Below are positions 1 through 11,335 of a stretch of DNA of 64,000 bases, one piece after another. The position numbers and the translations under genes were made by a program. Position 1 is the first letter of the stretch. Every line of letters starts with the position of its first letter. Source of the DNA: Diadema setosum (taxonomy: Eukaryota; Echinodermata; Echinoidea; Diadematoida; Diadematidae); the NCBI GenBank assembly GCA_033980235.1, contig CM067062.1:9761027-9825026 (forward strand), written 5' to 3'. The notes under the pieces were generated by a model. The model was not told where the DNA came from and made no database searches. It worked only from the letters and a program-made list of their open reading frames with translations.

Positions 1-208
1 AGAGTTCTTTTACAGTTATTCTGATTTGAATCTTCAATGTCAATCAATGTTCATTATCACGGATAAAACATTTCAATTTTTTTTTTGCCTGCATGGATGG
101 GTAAAATTAGGAATAAATCATCCCTATACCTGTACCAAACCTTACTGATCACTGGCTTTCATTAAGAATTCAATGCGCATTGACGGTGAAATATGTTTTG
201 TTCCTAAA

Positions 209-2523
209 TAGTCCAGTCAAAACATGGAATGACCCAAAACAAATTGCAATAGAGACCATTCCACTTGCATTTAACCTGGAAGAGCTAACAAAATAAATTA
301 TTAAAAGTTCCCTAAAATTCGGGTGGTGGATCAATGCCTAATTTGCATAAATTCAAAACGGCCGCAATGCAACCTATTTAGGCATAAATCTTTGGACGGA
401 AAACCCATAGAAAGTTAGTTCTTTTGTCTATCCAAACCTATGATTTTTAGGTCAACGGACACTGTCATGACATAAGTAGCAACTTAAAAGCATTCCTTTG
501 GCATAATTTGCATCAATTTGCATATAAGTGCATCCAAAATGGCATCATAATGACCTGCTAATATCTCTGTACATAAAGCCTGTAAAAATTAAATTCTGTT
601 GTCTATACCCGGTTTTTCAGGTCAAGGAACACAATTATGATGTCAGTTGTTACCTTACCATAATTTGCATAATAAATATGCATATAATGATTATCAAATT
701 GGCCGCCATATGGCTTGTGCATGCCATAACTCCGATTATTTCATGCGTAAGTGGGTCCCCTTGTGTCTGTTATTGCTGAATAATTGCTGCAGTACTTATA
801 TTCAGCAGTAAGTCTCCGAAAATCTGCATGAATATACATATTAATACCCTTATTCGAATCACATTTAGTTAGGATATATATGACATATAGCCTGCACAAT
901 GTTGATTTTGACGTCTGTGTCTATTATTTCAAGGGCGCAAAACATTTACAATTCACAACCTTAATGATTATCTTTACACCTAGTTGCATGAAATTGCATG
1001 AATGTGCAAATAGGCCTACGTTGCCACCCATGATTTCCTCAAATAAAGCCTCTGAACATTAATCAATTTAATTAGCACTGAACGGAAACGATTTCCATTT
1101 AACTTTATCTTCAAATTAGCTTTCAAGTGTGCTCATTAGGTATATACACAAAGATTGACATCTTTGAATTGTTTAATGCATATTTGTAACTATGTTACAA
1201 TATTTTTGCAAGAGGGAGGGTACATCAATTCCTTATGAGCATGTTTATCTATAAGTTGATATACAAAAGTTACTTGAGTTTGGTATATATTGTAGTAGAC
1301 TTTTTTTCTTTTTTTTTTTTTGGTCATATTTTTGGTGCCTTGTCACGGAGTGACTTTCTGTAAAAGAGATCCATGGGTTCCGAGCTCACCTGAGTATCTC
1401 AAGTACACCTTCCATGCAGTCTTGCAAACTAATAGGGAGAACACATCAAAGTTGGAAGCCTTTAGAGACCTCCAGGGCCAAGGAAGACTAGATACAAGTG
1501 TAAATAGAATAGACTAGAATAGATATGTAGATGCATTAAACATTAAGGCAAATTCTCACATTGTATGCAATTATGAGATGTTTTAAACAATTGAAAATTT
1601 AAATTTTGAGCGCACTTGGAAGCTAACTTGGAGTTAAATGGAAATATTGGTTCTGTTTGATACTGTTTACATTGATAAACGTTCAAAGTTTTTATTTGAG
1701 GAAATATTGTGGGTGGTACAGTACTTGCAAATTCAAGCAAATGTATAGGTGTAATGATAATCATTAAGGTTGAAATATTAGATACAGACATCACAATCAA
1801 CATTGTGCAGGTTGTGTATATACATGTATATGTTCATCCTACAAGTATAAGTGTATTCATATAAGTAATTTGAATGAAAGTATTTACGCAGATTTTCAGT
1901 GACTTACTCCTGAATGCAGGTCCCTGTACTGCAGTAATTATTTCTGGCAGTGTAGATAAGAGACATAGGGACCAACTCATGGATGAAATTATCGGAGGTA
2001 TGGCATGCACAAGCCATATGGCGGCCATTTTTGCAAATAATTGCAAAATGCACGTATATGTAAATTATATGTATACAGGAATGCTATTAAGTTACAGGTG
2101 ACATCATAGTTCCTTGACCTGAAAAATATACATATAGACAACAGAATCTAATTTCTTACAGGTTTCAATTACACAGATATCAACAGGCCATTATGGATTC
2201 ATTTATATGCAAATTTATGTAAATTATGTACAAAGGAATCCTTTTAAGTTACACTGATGTCATAATTGTGTTCTTTGACATTAAAAAAGAAAACATAGGT
2301 TTAGACACAAAAACTGACTTTTACGTCCCAAGATATAAGCTTAAATAGGTTACATGGCGGCCATTTTGAATACATGCAAATTAAGCATTGATCCACCACT
2401 CGAATTTGAGGGAACCTTTCATATGTTATTTTGATAGTTCTTCCAGATCAAATGCAATTGGAATGGTTTCTGTTGCAATTTGTTTTGGGTTGACCCCCCT
2501 TTTTTCATATTTTGACTGGACTA
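209..2523. mobile_element. 2.3 kb foldback element with very long inverted arms
   Basis: The ends are inverted copies, TAGTCCAGTCAAAA on the left and TTTTGACTGGACTA on the right. Matching blocks occur in mirrored order along both arms. The GGTGGATCAATGC block near 322 pairs with GCATTGATCCACC near 2385. The CATATGGC/GCATGCC block near 710 pairs with the block near 2010, and AGGTGTAATGATAATCATT near 1750 pairs with sequence near 965. Arms therefore run roughly 900 bp each around a centre near 1350. No transposase-like reading frame is visible. The flanks give no clear target duplication beyond a possible AAA. Confidence 0.75.
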
Positions 2524-2527
2524 AAAG

Positions 2528-2895
2528 GAATAGGGAGGCTATCAATGTGCACGTTTAGTGACATTTCACTTTGTCTGAATTCTTGCAAAATGATGCGATA
2601 CACAATGAGAAGTGATCTACTCTTCTGTAGTCAATGTAAATTACGACATGAATTTTCATAAAGCATTATCCCCGTTATCGCTCCTAGGTCAGTCACTGGA
2701 CACGCTGGAAACACAACGCCTATAAATAAACGTTTCCCTGGTTCTATTCCCCTTCATAATCTCATTCCGCGTCTCTTTCCCTGTTTTTCCTCTTCATCAT
2801 CTTTTTCATGTAAACTAACAATCATACCTTAAGTGGACTAGAAGTTGAGCAGCCCATACTATGCAATCAGGAAATGGAATATGATATGTGTATAT
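2528..2895. other. Intergenic, no recognisable feature
   Basis: AT-rich sequence with no open frame and no repeat I can match elsewhere, except that the part after about 2823 begins a segment related to 24040-24515. Confidence 0.6.
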
Positions 2896-2908
2896 ATGTA
2901 TATAATTA

Positions 2909-3108
2909 CTATATAAGATAAGAAACAAAATGGAACAAAGTTCTTGCTGTGTTCACCTACGGTACCTAAATTTTCGAGTGTCTCGCTCTTTCTCAAGATC
3001 AACACTAGTCTTGAGAAAGAGCGAGACGCTCGAATATTTGTGTGCAGGAATAAACCGTTAGTGAATACAGCATGAACTTTGTTCCAGCTTTGTTTCTTTT
3101 CTTATATA
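2909..3108. repeat. 200 bp inverted repeat (hairpin)
   Basis: The core arms are 2974-2998 and 3009-3033: 25 nt with one mismatch around a 10 nt loop, rich in CTCGCTCTTTCTCAAGA. Pairing extends outward through GGAACAAAGTTC (near 2933 and 3075) to TATATAAGA and its complement, giving arms of about 90 nt. It is probably a MITE; a structured RNA cannot be excluded. Confidence 0.75.
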
Positions 3109-3216
3109 GAATTGATATAAATGTTATAATGATTGTTAGTGTTTTGTTGATGTCTTGTTGATTTGTATTGAATCTTGTTATCTTGCCAACACGTGGACAA
3201 CCTACGCAATATATAC

Positions 3217-3221
<5 letters not shown>

Positions 3222-3272
<51 letters not shown>
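3222..3272. repeat. (TA)n microsatellite
   Basis: Uninterrupted TA dinucleotides. Further tracts of the same kind lie at about 3503-3550, 3884-3936, 4848-4970, 20982-21031, 24126-24172, 29598-29701, 33487-33538 and 35153-35201. Each produces spurious YIYI open frames. Confidence 0.95.
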
Positions 3273-3275
<3 letters not shown>

Positions 3276-3501
3276 CTATACATACATATATATTCAGCAC
3301 GAGTATTTCTTACCCCCGACACTGAGGTCGTTACGTAAAGAAAAAGGAACATGAACTCATGCGATTCTCTGTCGCGCAGTTTCCAAATTTCCTCAAAGAG
3401 CTTGGAGCACACACATTTTAAACATAAACACTTACAATTATGAACATCGCTTATACTGTACAATGGAAAAGGTTGGATATGGGTCCCAGCTGTTATCATA
3501 G

Positions 3502-3550
<49 letters not shown>

Positions 3551-3551
<1 letters not shown>

Positions 3552-3843
3552 GATGAAGACAAACAAGTTGACATAATGCATTAGATTCCACCTTCATTTA
3601 TTTGTAACCAAATTTTCGACCCTTGCACGGATCTCCCTCAGGGTAACAGTGATATTTGTATTTGAAGCTCAGCACAGAAAAAAAATAATAATAACAAAGA
3701 AACGCGCCTGGTTGTCAGCTTAGAATTTGAGCTAGCAACCAACACGCATGGTTGAGGAAGATCCGTGCAAGGGTCGAAAATCTGGTTTACAAATAAATGA
3801 AGTTGGAATCTAATGCATTATGTAAACTTGTTTGTCTTCATCG
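3551..3843. mobile_element. 293 bp MITE with ~75 bp terminal inverted repeats
   Basis: It begins CGATGAAGACAAACAAG and ends CTTGTTTGTCTTCATCG. The arms continue through TAATGCATTA and the CGACCCTTGCACGGATC block and its complement. It sits directly against a (TA)n tract on its left side. No coding capacity. Confidence 0.85.
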
Positions 3844-3881
3844 TCTTCATGCTCTTATTCCAACACGCGGATATTATTACC

Positions 3882-3942
<61 letters not shown>

Positions 3943-4377
3943 GCTAATTCCAGCCATAAGGGGAAATGCGGAATAAATGATAGTTGGGGGGAATTTGATA
4001 AAAAGCATGACAATATTTAGAAAAAGTGTAAATATTGCCCTTTTTGAAAAATTTTGCGTTGATATGGGCTCAATGAGGTATTAACTTCACAAGAGCAGAA
4101 AATGTATCTTATACCACTAAATTCTGTATGTTAATGAAAAATACAACTTTTTTTTTTTTAAAGAAAAAGCAGATACACCTGGATTCCCCCAATCATCCGT
4201 TTTCTATGCAGATCCATATAATATACACCCATTTTTTGCATCGCTGACAATCTCCCCTAAATTGTATTGATGGTACAGTCCTCAATCTTCACACACTCTG
4301 CCATATGACAGTCGTACTGTGGGGTAGTCCATAGGCCCCAGATCACTGATAAGGTATTGAAAGACATTGTCAAAACC
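3844..4377. other. Gene-free, (TA)n plus unique AT-rich DNA
   Basis: Contains the (TA)n tract at 3884-3936 and otherwise no open frame or repeat recognised. Confidence 0.5.
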
Positions 4378-4421
4378 TTAAGGGGAATAAAGAACGTCCT
4401 TTTGGAACGAATTCCCCTTAA
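4378..4421. mobile_element. 44 bp TTAA-bounded micro-hairpin
   Basis: TTAAGGGGAAT at the left and ATTCCCCTTAA at the right. The same ends bound a 78 bp element at 26558-26635, so this is a repeated type. Its right TTAA is also the left TTAA of the next element. Confidence 0.6.
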
Positions 4422-4807
4422 AGGGATAGTACAGTATTGGTGGAGATGAGAATTGGGCTTTAAACTTTTTGCAAGATACCAAGAAAACACCTATAATGTA
4501 GTACAGAACATACCATTTTAAGAGGAATTCAAAGTTTATTTGATGAAAATCGGGTTTGCAATTACTGAAGCATCCAAAAACAAAGTAAAACAAAGCAATC
4601 GAAATAAAGTGTGGGTCCCACACTTTCTTAAAATCACTCTTTTTTGGTTATCTCAGCCATTTCAAAATCAATTTTCATCAAATAAACGTTGAATTCCTCA
4701 TAGAATTACATGCTCTTTCATATTTCATGAGAGGTTTCTCATTATCTCACCAAAAAATGTTAGAAACCTGAAATTAGGTCTCAACCAGAACTATACGATC
4801 ACTTTAA
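4418..4807. mobile_element. TTAA-flanked palindromic MITE, family A copy 1
   Basis: A 390 bp element bounded by TTAA, with inverted ends AAAGGGATAGTACAG and related. The two halves carry inverted copies of the TTTGATGAAAAT and GCTGAGATA motifs. It matches copies at 7415, 12917, 15255 and 16889. Non-coding; TTAA target use is typical of piggyBac-type and some other DNA transposons. Confidence 0.85.
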
Positions 4808-4846
4808 GATATCTCGTTTTTGGACGTATATTCCCCCTATGGACTG

Positions 4847-4973
<127 letters not shown>

Positions 4974-5139
4974 TATATACGATATTCATAATAGTCAGTT
5001 TTTAGAAACGAGGATGAAAAAGCGGAACCCTGTTTTCAAGTTAAAAAAAACACTCAACCTTTGAGTACCTTTGAATTGTTGGAACATGTACAATAACGAA
5101 TCCAGAACCCGTCTCCTATACCCCATCTGGATTACTTTT

Positions 5140-5334
5140 TAGGCCAAAGTGTTGTATAATGGCAACTGTCGCAGGATACGATAAAATCCGACGAGAAATG
5201 AGGTCAGTATATATAGCGCATTACAAGGAATATGACATGTCATCCTATAAAAGTTTGAACAATGAGAGCGCTGCCAATGAAAACTTTTGTTACCTAGAAT
5301 AACTCCCCATAAACCTCCATAGCAAGTTTGAATA
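5140..5334. repeat. Old interspersed repeat H, first unit
   Basis: The ATAAAATCCGACGAGAAATG block near 5183 recurs as ATAAAATCCGACAAGAAATG near 5911. The block with GCGCTGCC and CTCCATAGCAAGT recurs near 5985-6060 and 12250-12340. H looks like a degenerate tandem repeat family, and it is the platform into which the following elements were inserted. Confidence 0.6.
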
Positions 5335-5907
5335 CAGAGACTCCAACCCCAAGCACCTTCTGATCTGGAGATTTTCCCGCCCGAAACCTCTAGCAAACGG
5401 GAGAAATTGAGTGGTCCACAATCTACAAGCACTGCTTTTTAGTGGACCTCTCAGTTCTCTTTTTTTTTCTCCTCAAAATATAACTTTGTATTTTCCCGTA
5501 TGTATACATGATTCATCTCTATTAGTTTGTTGTATATCGTTAATCCTTCGCACTTTGTACTGTATACATGCTTATGATGGATTTTCTGGTCTACCTCGTG
5601 TTATGTTTTGTTGGAAAGAAAATGAGAATGAAATAAATGAATTGAATTGAATTAATTGAATTGAATTAAAAAACTCCAAGTTGATGTTTGCGAAACGCGA
5701 AGTTCCTATAGGGCTCTAGATGTTCTCTGGTGCTATCTAAGGCTTATTTTTCAACATACGATAGCAATAAGAAAGAAATCCTTTCCACCGGGAGACACAG
5801 AGCCAGGGCGGGAGAAATCAAATCTCCAACGGGAGAACGGGAGATTTTGCAAAAATGGGTTTTCGGCGGGAGATCTCCCGTCGAAAACGGGAGAGTTGGA
5901 GTCTCTG
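5335..5907. mobile_element. CAGAGACTC element, copy 1, with 6-bp target duplication
   Basis: Terminal inverted repeats CAGAGACTCCAAC and GTTGGAGTCTCTG are bounded by direct repeats TGAATA at 5329-5334 and 5908-5913. The interior carries the GGGAGATCTCCCGTCG palindromic segment. The copy at 53422-53721 is about 300 bp; this copy is longer because a retroposon 3' end is inserted at about 5411-5675. Confidence 0.85.
5411..5675 (+). mobile_element. Retroposon 3' end with (TGAATT)n tail
   Basis: The segment is absent from the sister copy of its host element at 53490 and ends in an AATAAATGAATTGAATT tail followed by A-rich sequence. Its start (GGTCCACAATCTACAAG...TTTTTAGTGGACCTCTCAG) recurs on the minus strand near 26240-26295. 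This is the pattern of a 5'-truncated non-LTR retrotransposon or SINE. No coding sequence remains. Confidence 0.65.
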
Positions 5908-5913
5908 TGAATA

Positions 5914-6199
5914 AAATCCGACAAGAAATGTAGCTTATAGAGCATACGTATACAAGAAATGTGACACGGCCTCCAAGTCGGAACACTGAGGGCGCCGTAA
6001 CCACAAACGGTTGTATCCTTCATGTAGAATGACCACCCATACACCTCTTTAGCAAGTCTGTTATGAGTAAAATCCAGTAACAATCAAGTTAATGCTTAAA
6101 TAAGCATGCATTTTTGCAAATTTTGACATGATCAGGGTGACCTTTGACCTTGTAAAAGGTGGAACAGTGAGGGCAGCATTATCAATAGTGTAGGTGTAT
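5914..6199. repeat. Repeat H, middle portion, with TSD of hAT-like insertion
   Basis: Closely matches 12250-12490, including GACCTTTGACC and GGTGGAACAGTGAGGGCAGC. Its right end is broken by the element at 6200-8063 and the match resumes at 8064. Confidence 0.75.
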
Positions 6200-7011
6200 C
6201 ATAGAGCTCTATTATACGTACTAGAGTGCGGACTCGTCATACGCGCGCACGTTAAGGCTCTGTGATCGCATGGAGCACGATCCGCCATTACAAAGAGTGG
6301 CAAAACTTCAATACAGTGCGAATCGCTTGTGTATTAGCAATGTACCGTTGCGTTGACAACCGCGATGAAAATCAACGATTTGAGTGATAATTTGATAATT
6401 TCATTCACAAAACTACGCGTTACGCAATATAACTGCTATTTTTAATGTAAATTAAGGCTAAATAATTATCTCCTCAGTAGTGTATCAATTTTCATACGCT
6501 GAGCGCTGATTGTTCATCGCGGACATTCAAGTGCAGCTACGCAGCTAATTAGCTCTGATTGATCGAGTGGTGAACGCGACTTGGAGATAACCCCGGGGGC
6601 GGGAATCAGTGCCATAGCTAGGATTTCTCCAGTAGGGGGCACCCTGAACTGCTACTGTGATTATTTTTTTATTCAGCATATCTTTTTTTTTCAGGAAGTA
6701 GGGGTGGGAGGCCCATGGTGGCATACAATTTTTTTTTTTTTTTTTTTTTTTTGGGGGGGGGGGGGGAGGGGCAGGTCTCCAATACTTCCAGCCCCGGGGA
6801 CACTGCCATTACAAGTCCTGTATTAACACAATGCGTGTAAAAGGGGTTGTTTTTCACGGACGGGCGATGTACGCGCGTATGTGAAAAGGGTAGCAAAATC
6901 GCTGAAATCAGAGGAAAAGGCCATACTTTTACAGAAGTAGCCAGGCTACTTGAACAAAGGTAGCTTCAGAGTGAATTTGGTGTATTTTGAGATCAAAGGA
7001 TCATTACTTGT

Positions 7012-7340
7012 ACACACACATACACGCGCGCGCGCACGGGTGACACAAACACACACACACATACCTAACAAACATAAATACACACACATACACATCCATA
7101 ACACATCCATAACAAACACAAGTAGGCCTACACACACATACACATCCATAACAAACACAAGTAGGCCTATAATACACACACATACACATCCATAACAAAC
7201 ACAAATACACACACACACACTTACTGAAGGCCCCCACCTCAACCTTAATTAGGAATACAATAATTTGAATGGGACATAGTGAATCATATGCCTGCACACA
7301 CAAACACACACTCTCTCTCTCTCTCACACACAAAGTCCTG
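7012..7340. repeat. (AC)n-rich minisatellite
   Basis: CA-repeat tracts interspersed with several copies of a CACATACACATCCATAACAA-like unit and two AAGTAGGCCTA blocks. Confidence 0.9.
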
Positions 7341-7414
7341 AACATATCACACAAATGAATACATGTACTACAGAGTATAATTATATTCTATGCATTTAAT
7401 GTTGTCATGGGATA

Positions 7415-7808
7415 TTAAAGGGACTGTACAGTACTGGTTGAGGTAGGGATTCATATTTTGAACATTCCTAAGTGAGATAATGAAAAGCCTCTTATGAAAT
7501 AATTATGAAAGAGCATGTAATTTTAAGATGGATTCAACGTTTATTTGATGAAAATTGGTTTTCAAATGGCTGAGATATCCAAAAAAGTGCTAATAATAAA
7601 AGGCGACATGCCCCAACTTTATTAGCATCTCTTTGTTTCACTTTGTTTTCGGATATCTCAGCCATTTCAAAACCGATTTTCATCGAATAAACTTTTGATA
7701 CCCTTTAGAACTGCATGCTCTTTGACATCTAATAGAGTGGTTCTGAATATCTCACAAAACGTTAAGAGCTAAATCTTCACCTCGACCAGAACTGTACACA
7801 CCCTTTAA
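7415..7808. mobile_element. TTAA MITE family A copy 2 (nested in hAT-like element)
   Basis: A 394 bp palindromic element bounded by TTAA. Ends are AAAGGGACTGTACAGT and ACTGTACACACCCTTT. Confidence 0.9.
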
Positions 7809-8063
7809 TTCTCAAATTATTCGACATAAATCATAAATGGCTGTTAGAAAATCTGTAATACAAAATACAAAATTATTTAAAGCCCAAGTACGCACTGGCA
7901 ATATCGTCTGCTTGCACAATTTTGGCAGATGCAGTGCGCGTGCATAATCCAGCACTTGCCACTCTCACTTGCCACTCTTAGTAATGGCGGCGATCAGCTC
8001 TCCATGCGATCACAGCGATTTAAATGAGTACGCCCTCTAGCGATATGTAAATACAGCTCTATG

Positions 8064-8330
8064 AGGTGTATAGATTTGACTATAATGCATTTACATACCA
8101 AATTTGAAAAAAAAAAAAAAAAATGGGTCAAGAAACAAGGCCAGCGTCGCACACACAAGCAGACCCTGTTAAATTTACCTTTTCATGTATAAAGACGGAA
8201 CAAGCGAGGGCGCCACCACCAAAAACAATACAGGCATCTTCATTACACTTTTATGCACCTTTTTGCCAAATTTGAAGAAAATGTGATAAGAAATGTGGTT
8301 GATAGACAACGGCGTAAATCCATACTGAGG
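8064..8330. repeat. Repeat H, continuation after insertion
   Basis: Resumes the match to 12485-12690: the ATTTACATACCAAATTTG block with a poly-A run, GGCCAGCGTCGCACACAC, and GCGAGGGCGCCA. Confidence 0.75.
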
Positions 8331-9039
8331 AGTGGGGGGGGGGGGGATGGTCACCATCACCACGATTACAAGCCCATAACCGGACCGGCGCAGCCTTTTT
8401 TTTTTTTGGGTGGGGGGGGGGGGGGGGGGGGGTGGGGGGGAGAAGCTTTGTGCCCCCCTCCCCCCCCCCCCCCCCCCCACACACACACACTTTACAGGGA
8501 TCGGATGCCCCACTCTTTTGCATGAAATATAAAGTGGGAGAAAAGTGGCAGCAACAACATAAAGACTTTTTGTTCTTGTTGCTTTGTTTTTTGTTTTGCT
8601 TGTCAGACGACTTTCGGCGGAAAATCAGACCTTAAAAGTATGAACACATTTTTCTTTTGGAAATATCTGTGAGAGGGAGCGGAACGACCGAACGGGGGAA
8701 GGGTGTGTATGGGGGGGGGGGGGTATCCCTCTCCCACACGAGGAAGATTTTGCATTTTCAGACCTGAAATTCAGCGATCTGGTGCTCACTTGTGGTGAAA
8801 ATTTTCTTTTCTTTTCTTTCAAAAAAACAATAAGAAAATGAAATATTCACAATATATTATTGAATGACAAAATCGTGGTATTTCAGCTCTTGCTGTGCGA
8901 CATCACTGTGAAGGCCTACTAAATAATGGGGGCCTATCATCGGCGTAGACAGGATTTGATCTTAGGAGGAGCGGTTATGTGAGGGAACGAATCAAGCGAG
9001 GGGGGAGGGTATGGTAGGGGGTTTCCCCCTCCTATAATA
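8331..9039. other. Homopolymer-rich gene-free stretch
   Basis: Long G and C runs (8333-8347, 8406-8441, 8455-8479, 8712-8724) surround low-complexity sequence. The AGATCGCTGAATTTCA-like block near 8765 recurs inverted near 14930. No gene. Confidence 0.6.
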
Positions 9040-11335
9040 CGGTGAAATCTCTTTGCGTTGAAAATTTTGACATTTTTCTGTCCAAAAATTGCCGTTTGTA
9101 GCTATATTCTTCGCTTTGGAAATTAAGGGGGCACACCAGGCGGAACTGCTGTCAATCACTGGCAGCAACATCAGGAGAATGGCATAGCGATTAAATGCGA
9201 GCGAGCGGAGCGAGCGAGCATGAAAATTTTAACATTTTACAGTCTAAAAACTGCCGTTTCTAGCTATACTTTTTCGCTTTGGAAATTAAGGGGGGCCGCA
9301 TCAGGCGCAACTGCTGGCAATTACTGGCAGCAACATCAGGAGAATGGCATAGCAGTTAAATGCGAGCGAGCGGGGCGAGCGAGCTTGAAAATTTTAACAC
9401 TTTTCAGTCCAAAGACTGCCGTTTGTGGCTGTATTTTTTCGCTTTGGAAATTATGGGGGCACACCGGCGCAAGTGCCGGCAATCGGGCAGCAACATCAGA
9501 GTGGCATAACGATTAAATGCGAGCGAGCGAAGCGAGTGAGCTTGAAAATTTTGATATTTTACAGTCCCACGTGTCCTTTGTGGCTGAACTAGTATTTTTT
9601 CGCTTTGGAAATTAAGGGGGGGGGGGCGCACCGGGCGAAAACTGCTGGCAATTACTGGCAGCAACATCAGGAGAATGGCATAATGATTAAATGCGAGCGA
9701 GCGAAGCGAATGAGCTTGAAAGTTTTGACATTTTCCAGTCCAAAAACTGCCGTTTGTTGCTATATTTTTCGCTTTGGAAATTAAGGGGCGCACCGGGCGA
9801 AAACTGCTGGCAATTACTGGCAGCAACATCAGGAGAATGAATAATTAAATGCGAGCGAGCGAAGCGAGCGAGCTTCAAAAATTTGACATTTTACAGTCCC
9901 CAAACTGCCGTTTGTAGCTATATTTTTCGCTTTGGAAATTAAGGGGGGTGCACCTGCTCACAATCACTGGCAGCAACATCAGGAGAATGGCATAGCGATT
10001 AAATGCGAGCGAGCGGAGCGAGCGAGCTTAAAAATTTTGACATTTTACAGTCTAAAAACTGTCGTTTGTAGCTATACTTTTTCGCTTTGGAAATTTAGGG
10101 GGCACAACGAGTGCAACTGCTGTCAATTACTGGCAGCAACATCAGGAGAATGGCAATAGCGGTTATATGCGAGCGAGCGGAGCGAGCGAGCTTGAAAATT
10201 TTGACATTTTGCAGTCCAAGACTGCCGTTTGTGGCTGTATTATTTCGCTTTGGAAATTAAGGGGGCACACCGGGCGCAACTGCCGGCAATTACTGGCAGC
10301 AACATCAGGAGAATGGCATACTGATTAAATGCTAGCAAGCGAAGCGAGTGAGCTTGAAAATTTTGACATTTTCCAGTCCTAAAAACTGTCGTTTGTAGTT
10401 ATATTTTCGTCCAAAGTCCAAAGACTGCCGTTTGTGGCTGTATTTTTTCGCTTTGGAAATTATGGGGGGCACACCGGGCGCAAGTGCCGGCAATCGGGCA
10501 GCAACATCAGAGTGGCATAACGATTAAATGCGAGCGAGCGAAGCGAGTGAGCTTGAAAATTTTGATATTAACAGTCCCACGTGTCCTTTGTGGCTGAACT
10601 AGTATTTTTTCGCTTTGGAAATTAAGGGGGGGGGGGGGGGGCGCACCGGGCGAAAACTGCTGGCAATTACTGGCAGCAACATCAGGAGAATGGCATAATG
10701 ATTAAATGCGAGCGAGCGAAGCGAATGAGCTTGAAAGTTTTGACATTTTCCAGTCCAAAAACTGCCGTTTGTTGCTATATTTGACATTTTACAGTCTAAA
10801 AACTGTCGTTTGTAGCTATACTTTTTCGCTTTGGAAATTTAGGGGGCACAACGAGTGCAACTGCTGTCAATTACTGGCAGCAACATCAGGAGAATGGCAT
10901 AGCGGTTAAATGCGAGCGAGCGGAGCGAGCGAGCTTGAAAATTTTGACATTTTGCAGTCCAAAGACTTCCGTTTGTGGCTGTATTATTTCGCTTTGGAAA
11001 TTAAGGGGGCACACCGGGCGCAACTGCCGGCAATTACTGGCAGCAACATCAGGAGAATGGCATACTGATTAAATGCTAGCAAGCGAAGCGAGTGAGCTTG
11101 AAAATTTTGACATTTTCCAGTCCTAAAAACTGTCGTTTGTAGTTATATTTTCGCTTTGGAAATTAAGGGGGGGCGCACCGGGTGCACCTGCTGTCAATCA
11201 CTTGCAGCAACATCAGGAGAATGGCATAGCGGTTAAATGCGAGCGAGCGGAGCGAGGGAGCTTTAAAATTTTAAAATTTTACACTCCAAAAACTGCCGTT
11301 TGTAGCTATATTTTTCGCTTTTGTTTGTCCCACTT
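9040..11335. repeat. Tandem array of ~160 bp units
   Basis: About 13-14 units share TTCGCTTTGGAAATTAAG, then GGCAGCAACATCAGGAGAA, then GCGAGCGAGCGGAGCGAGC, then an ACTGCCGTTTGT block. The GGAAATT landmark recurs near 9113, 9275, 9440, 9602, 9771, 9928, 10087, 10248, 10450, 10612, 10829, 10989 and 11153. Most spacings are 157-169 bp; two are about 202 and 217. Larger blocks are themselves duplicated (near 9400-9770 and 10415-10780, and 10030-10400 and 10790-11140). G-run length and small indels distinguish units. Confidence 0.92.

Larger units (their letters stand above)
6200..8063. mobile_element. 1.86 kb hAT-like non-autonomous transposon
   Basis: Perfect 8-bp direct repeats AGGTGTAT lie at 6192-6199 and 8064-8071. 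The uninterrupted site is preserved in the related repeat at 12475-12490. Terminal inverted repeats are CATAGAGCTCTATT and CATAGAGCTGTATT. Longer subterminal inverted matches (CATGCGATCACAG and ATGGCGG blocks) occur near 6265 and 7990. An 8-bp duplication is the hallmark of hAT. No transposase frame is present. The interior holds poly-T/poly-G (6730-6770), an (AC)n minisatellite and a nested TTAA MITE. Confidence 0.85.

Noticed and set aside
3005..3574. 189-codon minus-strand open frame (and similar frames at 29538-29858, 4820-5005)
   Set aside because: Created by (TA)n tracts encoding alternating Tyr-Ile; no codon or domain signal.
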